A stretch of 64,000 bases of DNA from Moniliophthora roreri. Its lineage: Eukaryota > Basidiomycota > Agaricomycetes > Agaricales > Marasmiaceae. The translations under genes and the position numbers were made by a program. Positions 1 through 10,854 of this stretch are shown here, one piece after another. Below the pieces are notes generated by a model that was given only the letters and a program-made list of their open reading frames with translations, had not been told where the DNA came from and made no database searches. Where the stretch lies: contig LATX02000182.1 in assembly GCA_001466705.2 (NCBI GenBank), positions 310,001 to 374,000 of the forward strand, read 5' to 3'. Numbering within the stretch: the stretch's first letter is position 1; the number at the start of each line of letters is the position of its first letter.

Positions 1-672
1 TACCGCTTCTCACACTGGGGTATGCATCTTCTGAGCTCCGTATGTTACTACATCTAACCCAGCTTGACCAGTTTTTCGCGCCAGTCACTTACAACACATC
101 ACGGTGGTGCCGAAGCTCGTGTCTCTATCGCGACCTGTGAGTCCCTTTCTATCAAACCCTCCAAGTTGCTGATTTCCCGTCCTCCAGTCCCTACCGCAGC
201 AACTCTCATATTCGGTACGCAGCGGGTCAGTATTCCCCTGAACCATCCGGCTGCATCTTGTTGACCTTTTTGACAGGATATGGTTCGGTCGTGGATGTTC
301 TGGCGAAAAGACCAACCCAGCACCCGTGGAATCGACCCTATGAACGAAACGGGTGCAGGGAATTGCTGATCATCAAGGCGATATATACTATACTACGCCC
401 TGTAGCTACAGCTAGTAGCTGCTTTAATGTCATTCCATGGGGTAGCGCTCAATACTCCTACATGATGATGCTTAGCGTCACATTTTGGCTGCACTCATTG
501 CTATTATTTTACTGTAAACGCAAGAAAAATGGGATAACAAAACACTACTTGTACATAAACTTGAGAAATCTACAATCGAGTTAATGAATACAAACTCCAA
601 GCCAACCAAAACCTGAAGCGATAAAGTAGGAACTAGTTGCAAGAAGATAAATACCACCGAGTGTAATGCCTT
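1..672. other. Left edge, no assignable gene
   Basis: I could not assign a gene here. Short open frames exist on both strands of the first 320 bases. A minus-strand donor-like GTAAGT near 87-92 hints that the tail of a spliced minus-strand gene may enter from the left. No frame carries a recognisable motif. From about 350 to 672 I see only the downstream flank of SMC4. Confidence 0.4.
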
Positions 673-3600
673 CTACGACGGGACTGGGGCAAGGACAACT
701 GATGCACGAGCAGCTGAAGCTGGGGTATGAACTGGCCGAGGTGTTGGTAATGCGTGGTTATCGATTGAGATGCCTACGAAGGTGTCAGGTCCATCATTAT
801 CTATGATTAGACAGTTATCTCACTTTGTGTCACGTTTGCAGTCTTGTAGATTCCGATGAGCCGGTGACTGAGTTCAAACATGTCGTTGCTATAAAGAACT
901 TGTCAGTTAATGATACGAAAGCAAGTTATACCAACATACCGAAGGGAAATTATGATGAACTGGGCATTCTTTGTTCGATCCTTAATGTAGTTGGCCACAA
1001 TGGAAACGTTTCGGAAGTCAAGAGCAGCGTCGATCTCATCCATGAAGTAGAGAGGCGTGGGCTGCGAGAGCAAAGCTAAGTTGATATCGTATAGGCGTAA
1101 GGGGCGGCATCTACCTTGAAGACATGCAGCGCAAAGACCAACGCGAGGGAACTGAGTGTCTGGTAGAGCAGGGTATTAGGGCATGAACGGCAAAGGGATA
1201 GGCGAAACTCATACCTTCTCACCGCCGGAGAGGTTAGAGATATTCTTCCAACTCTTCTTGGGAGGCATCACACTAAATATGATACCTTCCGAGAAGGGAT
1301 CCATACTGTCGACCAATTCCAATTCGGCGTTACCGCCCAGAGTGATCATCTGAAGAATAGTTCAACGAGCGAAACTAAGACAAAACTTTTCAACACGAAC
1401 TTGGTACATCTCCTTCAGTTTCAGGGAGATTGCGCTGAACCCAGTCATAAACTCGTCAAGGCGCCGTTTGCGAAGGTCGTCGTGCTTCTTCTTCTGTGCA
1501 TCACGTTGTTCGGTGACCTTTTCAAGCTCATGGTGGCGGTTAAACACTTCCTCCTCTCGCCTCTTGTACTCTTCCAACACATTAAGATTTGGTTTGGCAC
1601 GCTTCAATCGATCTGGACAGTGCTGAGACCAAGATATACGGCAGAATGAGGGGCTAGTCCTTACCATCTAAATTCTCGACGTCGGCAACCAAGTCCCGCT
1701 GCTTATGTCTTCTAAGCTCGTCCTCGCTGAAATACTTCAAACCGTTCTTGGTACGTGCAGTCTTGGAAGGTCGGCTTGACTGTTCTGGATCCGGTTTGAC
1801 TTCATGCTCGCCTTCGTCGCAACCCTCTGCCATTCGTACATCACGCTTGAGTTCCTCGGTCTCACTTTCACTATCGTTGTCGTCATCGTCGTCGTCGTCG
1901 TCGTCGCTGCGAAATGTAAGCAGAAGGAATAGGGAGAGGAAATTATCCGGATCTCACTCGATTTCTTCCAATTTGAGGTTCTCAATCTCTTCGGTCCAAT
2001 GTTCTATCTTGGCGTCATTGTCGCGTTGCTCTTTCTGGACTTCCTCGAGAGAGGCTTTGATTTTCGCCTACGCCACTGATCAGCAACGAGAGGAACGCAG
2101 TATCCCTCCACACACCTCTTTCTTCCTGAATTCTTCCACCTCCTCAACCTTAGCATCCAGCTGGGCTTTAAGGTCAGCTAGATCTTCTCGGGAGCTCTCC
2201 TCGGCCGCTTCGGCTTCATCCACTCGTGCCTGCAATCCTGCCATATACTCCGTCACTTCAATGAGTTGGCCTTCTATATCTGCGACCTCTGCTTCGGCCT
2301 CTCTGAGACTCTGCTTGTTGTTCTCAACCGAAGAGGTGTATTTATTCACATCCTTCTCAGCTTTGGCCTTCGCAACTTCCGCCTTGGTGATTTCGTCATT
2401 GGTGAGATCAATATGGTTTCGAAGTCCTTCGATCTTCGTCTTCTGTGCCAGAAGTTTCGAACCGCCAATCTGGAGAATCTTGTCCTCGATTTCCTTGAGG
2501 GAAGCCTCGATCTCTGCAGCCTTGCTCGTGAGTCGCTTGAGCTCGACCTCAGCTGAGGTAATCTCCTTTTCCAATTTCGAGATACGGGCTAAATCGTTGT
2601 CGTCGGGCTTGGTCTGGGATCTGCAATGGCCAGTCAGTTCCTTTTCTGCGACAAAAGACCGGCAGACTTACTTCAGGGCACGTAGGCGTTTTTCTGCCTC
2701 AGTAATACGCGTCTTCCCGGTCTCGATATCCATCCCCAACTTCTCAAATGCTAAATCAATGGAAGGACCAGATTTGATGATGTGGTCAAGTTCTTCCTGT
2801 GCACTTCGATGCGCGGTGAGAGCAGCTTGAACCTGTTTATCAGCGTCCTCGCTTTCCCGCTCGTAATTGCGAAGGACCTCTGGCCGCACAGCGTCCGACG
2901 CTAGTTTAGAGCTCATCGCTCCCCGGCTAGGCTGATTGCCACCACCTGACATTGTACCAGATAGGTCGATCAATTGTCCTTGAAGGGTTACGACTCGCCA
3001 TCGTTTGGCACTACCGAATGCGATACGGTTGGCCTGCTCGATGTCGTTGGCGACAAGGGTATTCGTGACTGCTTGGTAGAAGATAGGAGCAAAGCGTGCC
3101 TCCTTTGGCATGATGAGGTCGAAAAGCCGAGGAACGCCCTCAGGTGTTTCAATCCTTTGCAGCTGGTCTGGACGAAAACTGATCTTCTCAATGACCATAA
3201 AGGTAGCTCGTCCCAGGTTCTGCTCCCTGAGATATTGCAGACATTTTTGACCTTGTTCTACTTTGTCGACGACCATGTTATTCAGTTGAGGGCAGGCAGT
3301 AGAGATGGCGACGTCGTATTTGTCGGGAATAGTCCCAAGGCTACCGAGTCGCCCCTTCATAAGATAATCAGCAGCTAGTATGAAATGAGCAGCGTAAGTC
3401 ATACGTGGAATCCTTCAATCCGTCCCGAGTCTCTTAAACGATTCAAACCATCCAACACTCTGCCTTGGGACCGATTTTGCTCTTGAGATGCCTTGGCTTC
3501 TTGTACCCTCTGGTGAGACGAGGCCGCTTTCTGTCTCCAGTGATTCAATTGGTTTTGGGCGTCCTTCGTGTGTGTTCAGTAATGAGGTGATGGACCAAAA

Positions 3601-6414
3601 GACGACTAAGTTACCTGGACCTTCTTCTCAGCTGCCTCTCTTCTTCGCTTCAGGTCTGCTTTATCTGCCTTGCATTTCGCTTGTTCTTGAACCTGTTTGG
3701 ATCAATAAACAGCGGATCCCTTCGGATAGGCAGATATGCATACCTTGGCCTCCTGGTCCGACCTGAGTTTCCCTAGGTTTTCTTCCGCCTCGTCACAAGC
3801 GGCTTTCGCATCTTCAGCCTTCTTCACCAATGCGTCTCGTTCACTGGAAGCAATATCGATCTCGGACTGTTTTGCGTTGATCTTGGTGTTCCAAGGCTGT
3901 AACTCCTTCTGCAGAACTTCCTTCTGGTCGTAATAGACTTGTGTTTTGTCTGGAAAGCAAATTAAGTACGCTGGTTCTACCGTGACCGAGAAGGCATTAC
4001 CTCTTAGACTATCCTGAATCTCTCCTAGAACCTTTTCTTCTTTCGCCAGGTTCACCTCGTGCTGCTCCAGTTTCTTCCTGCCCTTTTCGATCTTCTCGCC
4101 ACTGTCCTCGATAGTCTGACGAGCAGTTCTGAGGGTGTTGGTTTCCTATGGGAAAAAAAAAGAAGACAGAAAAATCATTTTTAGTATCAACCGACCGCAA
4201 GAGTTGAGACGCTCTTACATCATTGACGAGTTTGCTGAATTTCTTCACTTTCCCTGATGAATGTTTGAGACGTTCCTTCAAGCCCACCTCAGTTTTCTGG
4301 TTGTCCACTAGATCCTTCTGAGCAGCCTTTGCAGCCTTTTGAACTTCCTAAAAGCAAGCGACTATTAGTATGCATCAGTATCGGACGCACATGATAACTT
4401 ACTTTGTATGCTTGCTCGCGATCTGCGTAGTGCTTCTGGAGAGCCTCGAGGTGGTCGACATCGTCCTTGTTCTTCTCTGTCTCCTGTTTGAGGTCGCTTT
4501 CAAATTTTGCCTGAACACGAGATGCTTAATATCAATTCGAAGTAAGGGTATTCAACCTACCGCCTGTTTTTCCAACTTGGACGCTTGCTGCAAGGACGCC
4601 ATGATATACCACTGCCAGAGCAAAGATTTGGCTCTGACGTGCTGATTTGTGAGCTTGAGGAAGTCGACAGCTTCTTGCTTCTTGCTCTCCAATGCGCTCT
4701 TCTCCTTTTCTACTAGACGTAGGCGATTCATCTTCTCTTGCCGAAGATCATTCAATTCATCCATTTCAGCGGCCGCTTGTTCGATAGGCTCCTTATACTT
4801 TGACGTTCCTATGATGTCCTCAAGATACTCCAGGAGGCCATCATCGTGTTCCGTACCCTTGGGCTTCATCTGCGCTATGGATTCAACTTCTCCCTGTTTA
4901 GCAGTGAGCTGAAAATTGATGCTGACATGGGGTGAAAGAACCTACTTGGAGAATCAGGAATCGCTTGTGATCCAAATCGATGCCGCGGTCTTTCAACAAT
5001 GTTTGCACTTCGGTGAAGGAGCTCTGCCTGCCGTTGATGGTGTACTTGCTGCCGTTGTTCTTGTACGCATGACGTGCGACAACTATCTCGGAACCTTGGA
5101 CGATTTCAAAAGCGTCGGGACCCTCCTTGATAAGTCTGTCAGTACAGGAACATCTTGAAATGACTATACGCACCAGGTCGATGATCTCACGGAAGTATAT
5201 TTCGACGCTACATTCATCCAAGTCGGGATAGCGAGCGGAGTTATGGATCAACTCCGACAATTTGCCTTGTCGCATTTTGGTGGCACGGTATCCAAATACA
5301 AATAGTAATGCATCGATGGTGTTAGACTTGCCAGATCCATTAGGACCCACAATAGATGAGAACGACTACATAGAAGATCAAATTAGAATCGGTATCAACA
5401 CCGCAGATGAAAACTTGCCTTATGGAACGGGCCAATCTCTTGCCTTCCAGCGTAGCTCTTGAAGTTCACCAGAGCGAGCTTGTGAATAACGAGACGCTTT
5501 TGCGGTCCTTTAGGCTCCTCCGGAACGGCAACAGCCTGAGATTGGGAAGGTTTAGTCTCTGGTGGATCAAAAAGTGACATCTCTTCCTCCTCTTGCTCCT
5601 CCTGAACTTGCTCCATCGATGCGTTCTTGGAGGCACGACTTGCATTCTGGGAAGCTTCGGCTTCGCTATCAGAGATTTCAACGGGTGGTTTGCGCGGCTT
5701 TCTCCCTGTGGAAGCTCGGGAAGCAGTAGTGGGGGTCTTGCTTGTTGAAGATCGTTTTGCCTGACGGGATTTTTTCACGGGAACTTCATTAAAGTCCTCG
5801 TCATCCTCATCCATAGCATCATCAAAGTCGTCTCCTGACGTCCGTCTTCCCTTCGAAACTAGTACAGGTTCACCATCCGATTCCTCAGGCTCTGGGTCTG
5901 ATTCGATTATGACCTCCTTCGGCTTCGCTGAGCTACGCCTCGACCTGGATGACGTCGGACGGCCGCGTTGGGCGCGTGTGGTTCTTGTTGCTCGACGTTT
6001 CGGCTTCTCTTCTTCTTCCTCCTCGTCATCATCGTCCTTTGCCGCAACCTCATCGTCTTTCTCCTTTATTTTAGGGCCATCCTTATCCTCCTCGTTCTGT
6101 TCCTTTGCCTCCAGAGACGGCCGTTTCTTCTTAGCAGGTGGTGGTGCATCGTCTTCGTTCTCGTCGTCGGTCTCGGGAACTTCCTCCAGCGTAATAGAAC
6201 GGTTTTGTGTGGAAGTCCTAGATCTGGCACTCGGGCCTGCACTGGAGCGACTTGAAGTGCTTCTCCTGGCCCTCGATGATGGTTTCTCTACATTTTCCTT
6301 TTCTTGAACAACATCGACGGCGGTAGACTGGGACCTCTTGCGTTTTCCTGAGTTTACTTCGACTGGTTCTGGCTCCACGGATGCCCGTGTGCGCGACGAA
6401 CGACGTGGGGGCAT
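673..6414 (-). CDS. SMC4: SMC4, condensin ATPase subunit
   Basis: Core ATPase of condensin; it pairs with SMC2 to compact mitotic chromosomes in the nucleus. The start ATG is at 6412-6414 (MPPRRSSRTRAS). About 250 residues of charged, Ser/Arg- and acid-rich tail follow, as is usual for fungal SMC4. The ABC head then begins with VNFKSYAG and the Walker A GPNGSGKSN (about 5330). Long Lys/Glu coiled coils surround a hinge with the MSGGG stretch at about 2950. The C-terminal head carries the signature LSGGEK (about 1225), then Walker B FMDEIDAALD and FIIISLR. The frame is kept only by splicing many short introns. The last exon gives a Pro/Ala-rich tail ending at TAG 673-675. The SMC4-type N-terminal tail and head separate it from SMC1-3. 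The gene looks intact. Exon borders are by eye. Confidence 0.95.
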
Positions 6415-6458
6415 GGTTGTTAGTGTGGAACAAGCTATATTTCAACCGACGTGACTGT

Positions 6459-6493
6459 GACGCGACGCGAAGCCACGTGCTTTACCGCACGTG
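6459..6493. promoter_or_regulatory. MCB-like and E-box cluster upstream of SMC4
   Basis: A tandem GACGCGACGCGA lies at 6459-6470, followed by two CACGTG palindromes at 6474-6479 and 6488-6493, all within 80 bp upstream of the SMC4 start. ACGCG cores are bound by MBF-type cell-cycle factors and CACGTG by bHLH factors in fungi. Cell-cycle control of a condensin gene would make sense, but binding here is inference. Confidence 0.4.
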
Positions 6494-6525
6494 CACTCAC
6501 GGATACATGTAATACCGAGTCGTGT

Positions 6526-6611
6526 GTAACGCCTGTGTAAGACTCACGAACTCGACGCCTGTGTAAGACCCACGAGTCGGAGTGAGTTCGTGAGTCTTAC
6601 ACAGGCGTTAC
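6526..6611. repeat. Perfect 28-bp inverted repeat
   Basis: The arm at 6526-6553 is exactly reverse-complementary to 6584-6611, with a 30-bp spacer. The spacer holds a further near-copy of the arm core (CGCCTGTGTAAGAC). The structure could extrude as a hairpin or be the remnant of a tiny fold-back element. It lies about 110 bp upstream of SMC4. Confidence 0.85.
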
Positions 6612-8034
6612 CCAAAAATTCTCGAATGAAATAGTGATTTTGTCGTTATCTGTCGTTTGGAGGAGACTGCGAACAGCAGGGGGGAGGGAAATATTTTTTT
6701 TTTTGTACATGGGGTCGAATTTTTTTTTAAGGACCGTCGCGGTGAACCAACCAACCACTGACTACCATATATAGAAGGTAGTTCACATGACATCACCGGC
6801 GCTAAGTAGCAAGCACCTGACTAGCGCTGGTCCTCTTCCCCCTTCGCATTAGCTAGGTTCAGCGAAGTGCGAGCACAATATACCGAAGTCTGCAGTAGAA
6901 TGTTTCAAACTGTTTGTAAGGTTCATCTACATTATATTCTAGGTACAGGAGCCCAAGCAAGCAACTGCAAATCTCTAGGGATTGATATCTGCTAAGATCT
7001 AAGGATAGTATGTTTATCCAGGGTGTAAGTTGGTTCAAGAAGGCATATAATGTAACCCTATTATGGAGAACTCCCAGTCCTATACAGCCAAACCACCACA
7101 AACCCTTAAAATACCTGTGAGTGATCCCCAAGGACCATGGGTGGGCAGGAAACTGATCTGGACCAGCATCCAAAAGGCATATAGGAGCAAATTTGAGTCT
7201 TTCTGCTATGAAGGTGGTCATAAAAGAACCTTTGGTTACTGAGAAAGTGTTCAAAATTTGAAAAAAAAATTGGCTCAAAAATTTTTTTAAGCCGGCCATC
7301 GGGCAACCAACCAACCGTCCCGGTGTTCCGGAACCACGGCCCGCCTCCCCCCTGGCGAGCAGTAGCGAGCGGAAGGGAAAATATTTGATCACGTGTGCAG
7401 TCATTTACCGGTCAAAATTTAAAAAGCAGGGCTCCAGGCGACTGGCATGGTAAATTACCAGGTCAAAAACTCGGAGGGACTTTTCCACTCAACCCTACCC
7501 ACGAGCGTCGAGCTGATCCCCATCCCAATTGCCAGTACTTTATACTTCGACGCGATCTGATGTTTCAGATGCTTTTATTGCACGCTCCGCATTTACGCCT
7601 CAAAACACCCAACGGGAAGAACAGCACATGTACAGGTCGTTCATTTCTGTTCCCCGGCCGTAACCGTGATTCTCGAAGTCATTTCTCATTGATTGACGCA
7701 CACACCGTATGGTGTAACTAAAGAGTTCATGGGTATTGGAACTGTAGAAGCTCATGTCAAATCCAGGTGGTTTAGCGTGGACTCCGTACTTCTTGGCCAG
7801 TAAGTGATAATTGGTTTGGCGTTCGAACCACCTTTCACTAAAGTGCAGCAGTGATCAACTCTGTGGCAAGGACCCTGGATAATCAATCTATCATGATCAA
7901 TAGATGATTGACAGTGAACACCGCGTTCGGATCACTTGTTGGCTGGCAATTTCGCCCCGTATAAAAACCTAAGAAGGTCCTTTGCGATCTCTGTTGCCCC
8001 CTCACCATCAAGTACGCTGGGTAGTACTTCCTTA
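6612..8034. other. Gene-poor interval between SMC4 and the DUF6533 gene
   Basis: I see no supported gene. The longest frame (minus, 6859-7404) is open by chance over AT-rich DNA and has no family motif. Two weakly similar blocks, about 6715-6765 and 7275-7325, share a T-run, a TTTTTAAG stretch and AACCAACCAACC. They may be decayed repeat ends. Confidence 0.5.
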
Positions 8035-9671
8035 ATGACTGCGACTAGCAACCAGGATGTGGGCAGGTGAGTAACCACTTCTTCATATAGATTCAAGAGT
8101 TACTGACGACTCATAGCTATACAGTGTGTGATTACTGGTCTATGGTCGCAATAAGTTCGTGAAGCCTTCTACTATATGGTTCTCGAAATGGCTCATATTG
8201 TAAAGCAATTTTATATTGGGATCACCTGCTCACTTTAAGTATGGGAATCGCTTTCTTCATCCATGTCAAGGATCACTGACTGGGGTCTATAGAAACTGAG
8301 GTTCGATATATGTGGAAACGGCCTTCGAACCTGAGTGGATATGTGTTCTTTTTGCATCGATACTTTAACGCGTTAGCTATGCCATTTGTGTTCTGGTCGC
8401 TTTTTTCCTCGGGAAAGGACGTCAGGTATTCTGCTTCCTTGCGAACGACCATTTTTATGTGACTAAAAAGACTATAGCTGCCAGGCATTGGTTAATCTTC
8501 GAGAGGGGCTGTTGATCTTTGCTCAACTCATTGTTGTTTGTGAGTAAGAAATTCATTTCCGAGCTGTTCATATCAGCTAAACGACGATTCAGTTATTCTA
8601 ACCCTGCGCATCTGCGCACTTTACGGTTGTGAGAGGCGTACTATATGCATCTGGATGACTGTTCTTACCGTTTTCCTCACCACTGTTTCCTCCGTGCGTC
8701 ATTCTGCTCAGTTTCTCCACCTATTTCTGTTTTTGTTTAAGAAATCAAGCTAGGTTGCCACTTTCTATGGCCGTAGTGGACTAGACACACCTTCCACTAC
8801 CTGTCGTAATGAATTGGACTTTGAGGCGTTTGTGACGGTCCATCTTCAGCGACAGGACTTCTGACTTTGACCCGTTTTTCCCAGATCAATCCGTGAGTTT
8901 TCACATCATTCTTATTTTACCCAAATCTCTGAACCGATCGTCAGGTCAAGGTTTGGCCTGGGCTACCCTTTTTGTTTATGACACAATCGTGTTCGTATTA
9001 GCGTTATACAACGCCATCAAGACAAGGAAAGAACTCCGCATTCTCAGACAGTTCAGAGTTTCGCTCAAAGTCATTCTTCTCCGTGACGGTAGCTACTTAC
9101 TATTCCTCTTCGTATTGCTCATAATGACGATAACCCTTCCTCAGGTGCAATATATTTTGGGTAATAGTAGTTCTTTCACAATACTCTAGTACTACGCTGA
9201 CACTAGTGATAGTGTTATGGGGCTCGTCAACTTTGCAAATATCTGCACATACTATGTAAGTGCTTTCGCGAGTCTAGGTGGTCTCGTAGGCTGTGGTTGA
9301 TTATTAGCATTAGTTTGCACAGGCATGTAGCCAACGTGCGATATCTTTTCGACTCATCAATAAACTTTCCTAACATTAGGGCTGTATGAGAGGTGGACTA
9401 GCTCGGCTCGCGAGCTGGTAAGAACCCTGTTCTTCTAATTCCCGAAATTTCGCCTGATAGATCCTCTGTTAGTATATCCGTAACATTGGTCTCTCGCCTG
9501 ATGCTAAACCTGCATGAAGCCATGGATGTTGGTATCTACTCGAGCCAGTACACAAGAAACGGTCAAATCAGCGAACCGTCAATTGAAACACGAATGGTAT
9601 TCTATGAAGATAGACCAAGCGATCGCCGGCGGCGCTCTATCGACTCGGACGAATCGCTCTTTCATTCTTAG
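8035..9671 (+). CDS. DUF6533-type multi-pass membrane protein
   Basis: A lineage-typical basidiomycete membrane protein of unknown function, recovered by splicing several short exons. A TEVRYMWKRP segment followed by a helix with LHRYFNALAMPFVF lies near 8300-8400. LTLRICALYG lies near 8600 and GLAWATLFVYDTIVF near 8950. VSLKVILLRDGSYLLF is near 9060, and LVSRLMLNLHEAMDVGI with a charged tail ends at 9671. This order of motifs is that of proteins carrying DUF6533, which have about seven predicted membrane helices. The start at 8035 (MTATSNQDVG before an intron) is tentative, and exons between 8080 and 8600 are the least certain. The gene may be intact; I found no unavoidable break in the clear exons. 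Such genes are often expanded families near accessory DNA, which fits the neighbouring repeat element. Confidence 0.65.
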
Positions 9672-9979
9672 TACTTATAATCTCAGAATTACTGTGTAGT
9701 TCGTTGCTTGAAACTCCAGCCGCTCCTTTACAGTAACATACTACACTTCTTAGTCGAAAGTGTTGCATTTTGAATAGCCTGGAGTTGGGGTCTCAGAGTT
9801 GATTTACTATACACAGAACGACTTATCTTCTGTGTGAGTAAAGACGGCTTGCCAGGCTACAGAGTTGACGCGACGCGCCCTGGAGTAACATCAGCAAAAT
9901 GGACACCTAAATATAATAAATTATAATGTATTTTGCTGATTTTAGTCCATTGTAATAGATTAAAATCAAGCAATGCTAT

Positions 9980-10158
9980 TACAATACATTAAAATGCATT
10001 AAAATGAAACTGGTGTTATTATAATCCATTAAAATACAATAAAATGGGATGGTATTATTATAGTACATTAAAATGCAATAAAATGGGATGGTATTATTAT
10101 AGTGTATTAAAATGCAATAAAATGAGACAGAGTTATTATAATGTAGTAAAATAGATTG
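9980..10158. repeat. 39-bp tandem array inside the element
   Basis: Four imperfect units start near 10001, 10041, 10080 and 10119, a period of 39-40. Each holds an AAAATGGGATGG-like core followed by TTATTATA and CATTAAAAT. Two units are nearly identical and the outer ones are diverged. Confidence 0.8.
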
Positions 10159-10329
10159 TAACAGAGGCAATCAAAACAGTGCATTTTTATGCCTTCCAGA
10201 GGACAGGGAGAGGACTCTATAAAGTGAAGGGAAGCTTTTGGTTGGGGATTTGATCAATAGAAACAGCAAGGGGGTGGAGATAGGTCTTTTGAGTAAGGGG
10301 ATATATTGCACTATGTGTGGTGGTAAGTA

Positions 10330-10430
10330 TATGGCACTGTGGTACAGTGGTCTTGAGCACCCCGCGGCTGCCAAGGATTGCTGACTAATCCACCTTGAGG
10401 TCGAGGGTTCGACTCACGGGGGTTGCAACA
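10330..10430 (+). other. tRNA-like block with pol III A and B box matches
   Basis: A TGGTACAGTGG stretch matches an internal A box and GGGTTCGACTC matches a B box, about 70 bp apart. Between them a GGATT/AATCC stem holds a 7-base loop GCTGACT. Extra bases between the D-like arm and the anticodon-like stem argue against a working tRNA. A tRNA-derived SINE head or a decayed tRNA inserted in the element is more likely. Confidence 0.45.
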
Positions 10431-10854
10431 AATAAATATTATTTCTTTTTGTCCCCGACCCCCAGGTGGGGCCAATGCATTATAATGGCTGAAATACATT
10501 ATAATAGCCAAAATACATTATAATAGCCAGAATACATTATAACCATTTTGCTTCATTTTAATCCATTAAAATAAAGGAACAACAATTATATTACATTAAA
10601 ATACACCATAATGATTATAATGTATTTTGGCCATTATAACGTATTTCACTCATTTTATTCCAATATATTTAGGTGTCCATTTCGCTGATGAACGTGACCA
10701 CCCAAAAGTTTTTCGACGAGCAATGACTCGATCGATGAAAGACTGATTAACTGCATCTCCCCGCTGATTTTCCGCCAAAATTCTCTTTTTCCATCACCTC
10801 AGGCGACTGCCAAAACCTTGTACATTAGTTTTTACCCATTCAAATTTCCGCCAA

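Larger units (their letters stand above)
9889..10690. mobile_element. 802-bp AT-rich terminal-inverted-repeat element (MITE-like)
   Basis: The ends are 27-bp inverted repeats (9889-9915 and 10664-10690) with one mismatch, beginning CATCAGCAAAA. The interior has no transposase frame. It is mostly short AT-rich palindromes around TTATAATG and CATTAAAAT, a 39-bp tandem array, and a GC-richer centre with a tRNA-like block. Size, paired ends and lack of coding capacity fit a non-autonomous DNA transposon. I could not define a convincing target-site duplication. Its right end is 164 bp upstream of the LeuRS start codon. Confidence 0.75.

Noticed and set aside
85..323. Possible exon of a gene entering from the left edge
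   Set aside because: Two minus-strand frames compete and a donor-like site is present, but there is no motif to choose between them.
1748..2830. A 360-codon Ser-rich plus-strand open frame
   Set aside because: It is the antisense shadow of the SMC4 coiled-coil exons; Glu/Lys/Arg-rich coding gives Ser-rich frames on the other strand.
6859..7404. A 181-codon minus-strand frame in the SMC4 upstream interval
   Set aside because: Its composition follows AT-rich non-coding DNA, with no motif and no splice support. It is hydrophobic only through T-rich runs.
10330..10430. A functional tRNA gene
   Set aside because: Extra bases between the D-like arm and the anticodon-like stem, and no clean acceptor stem; treated as tRNA-like only.
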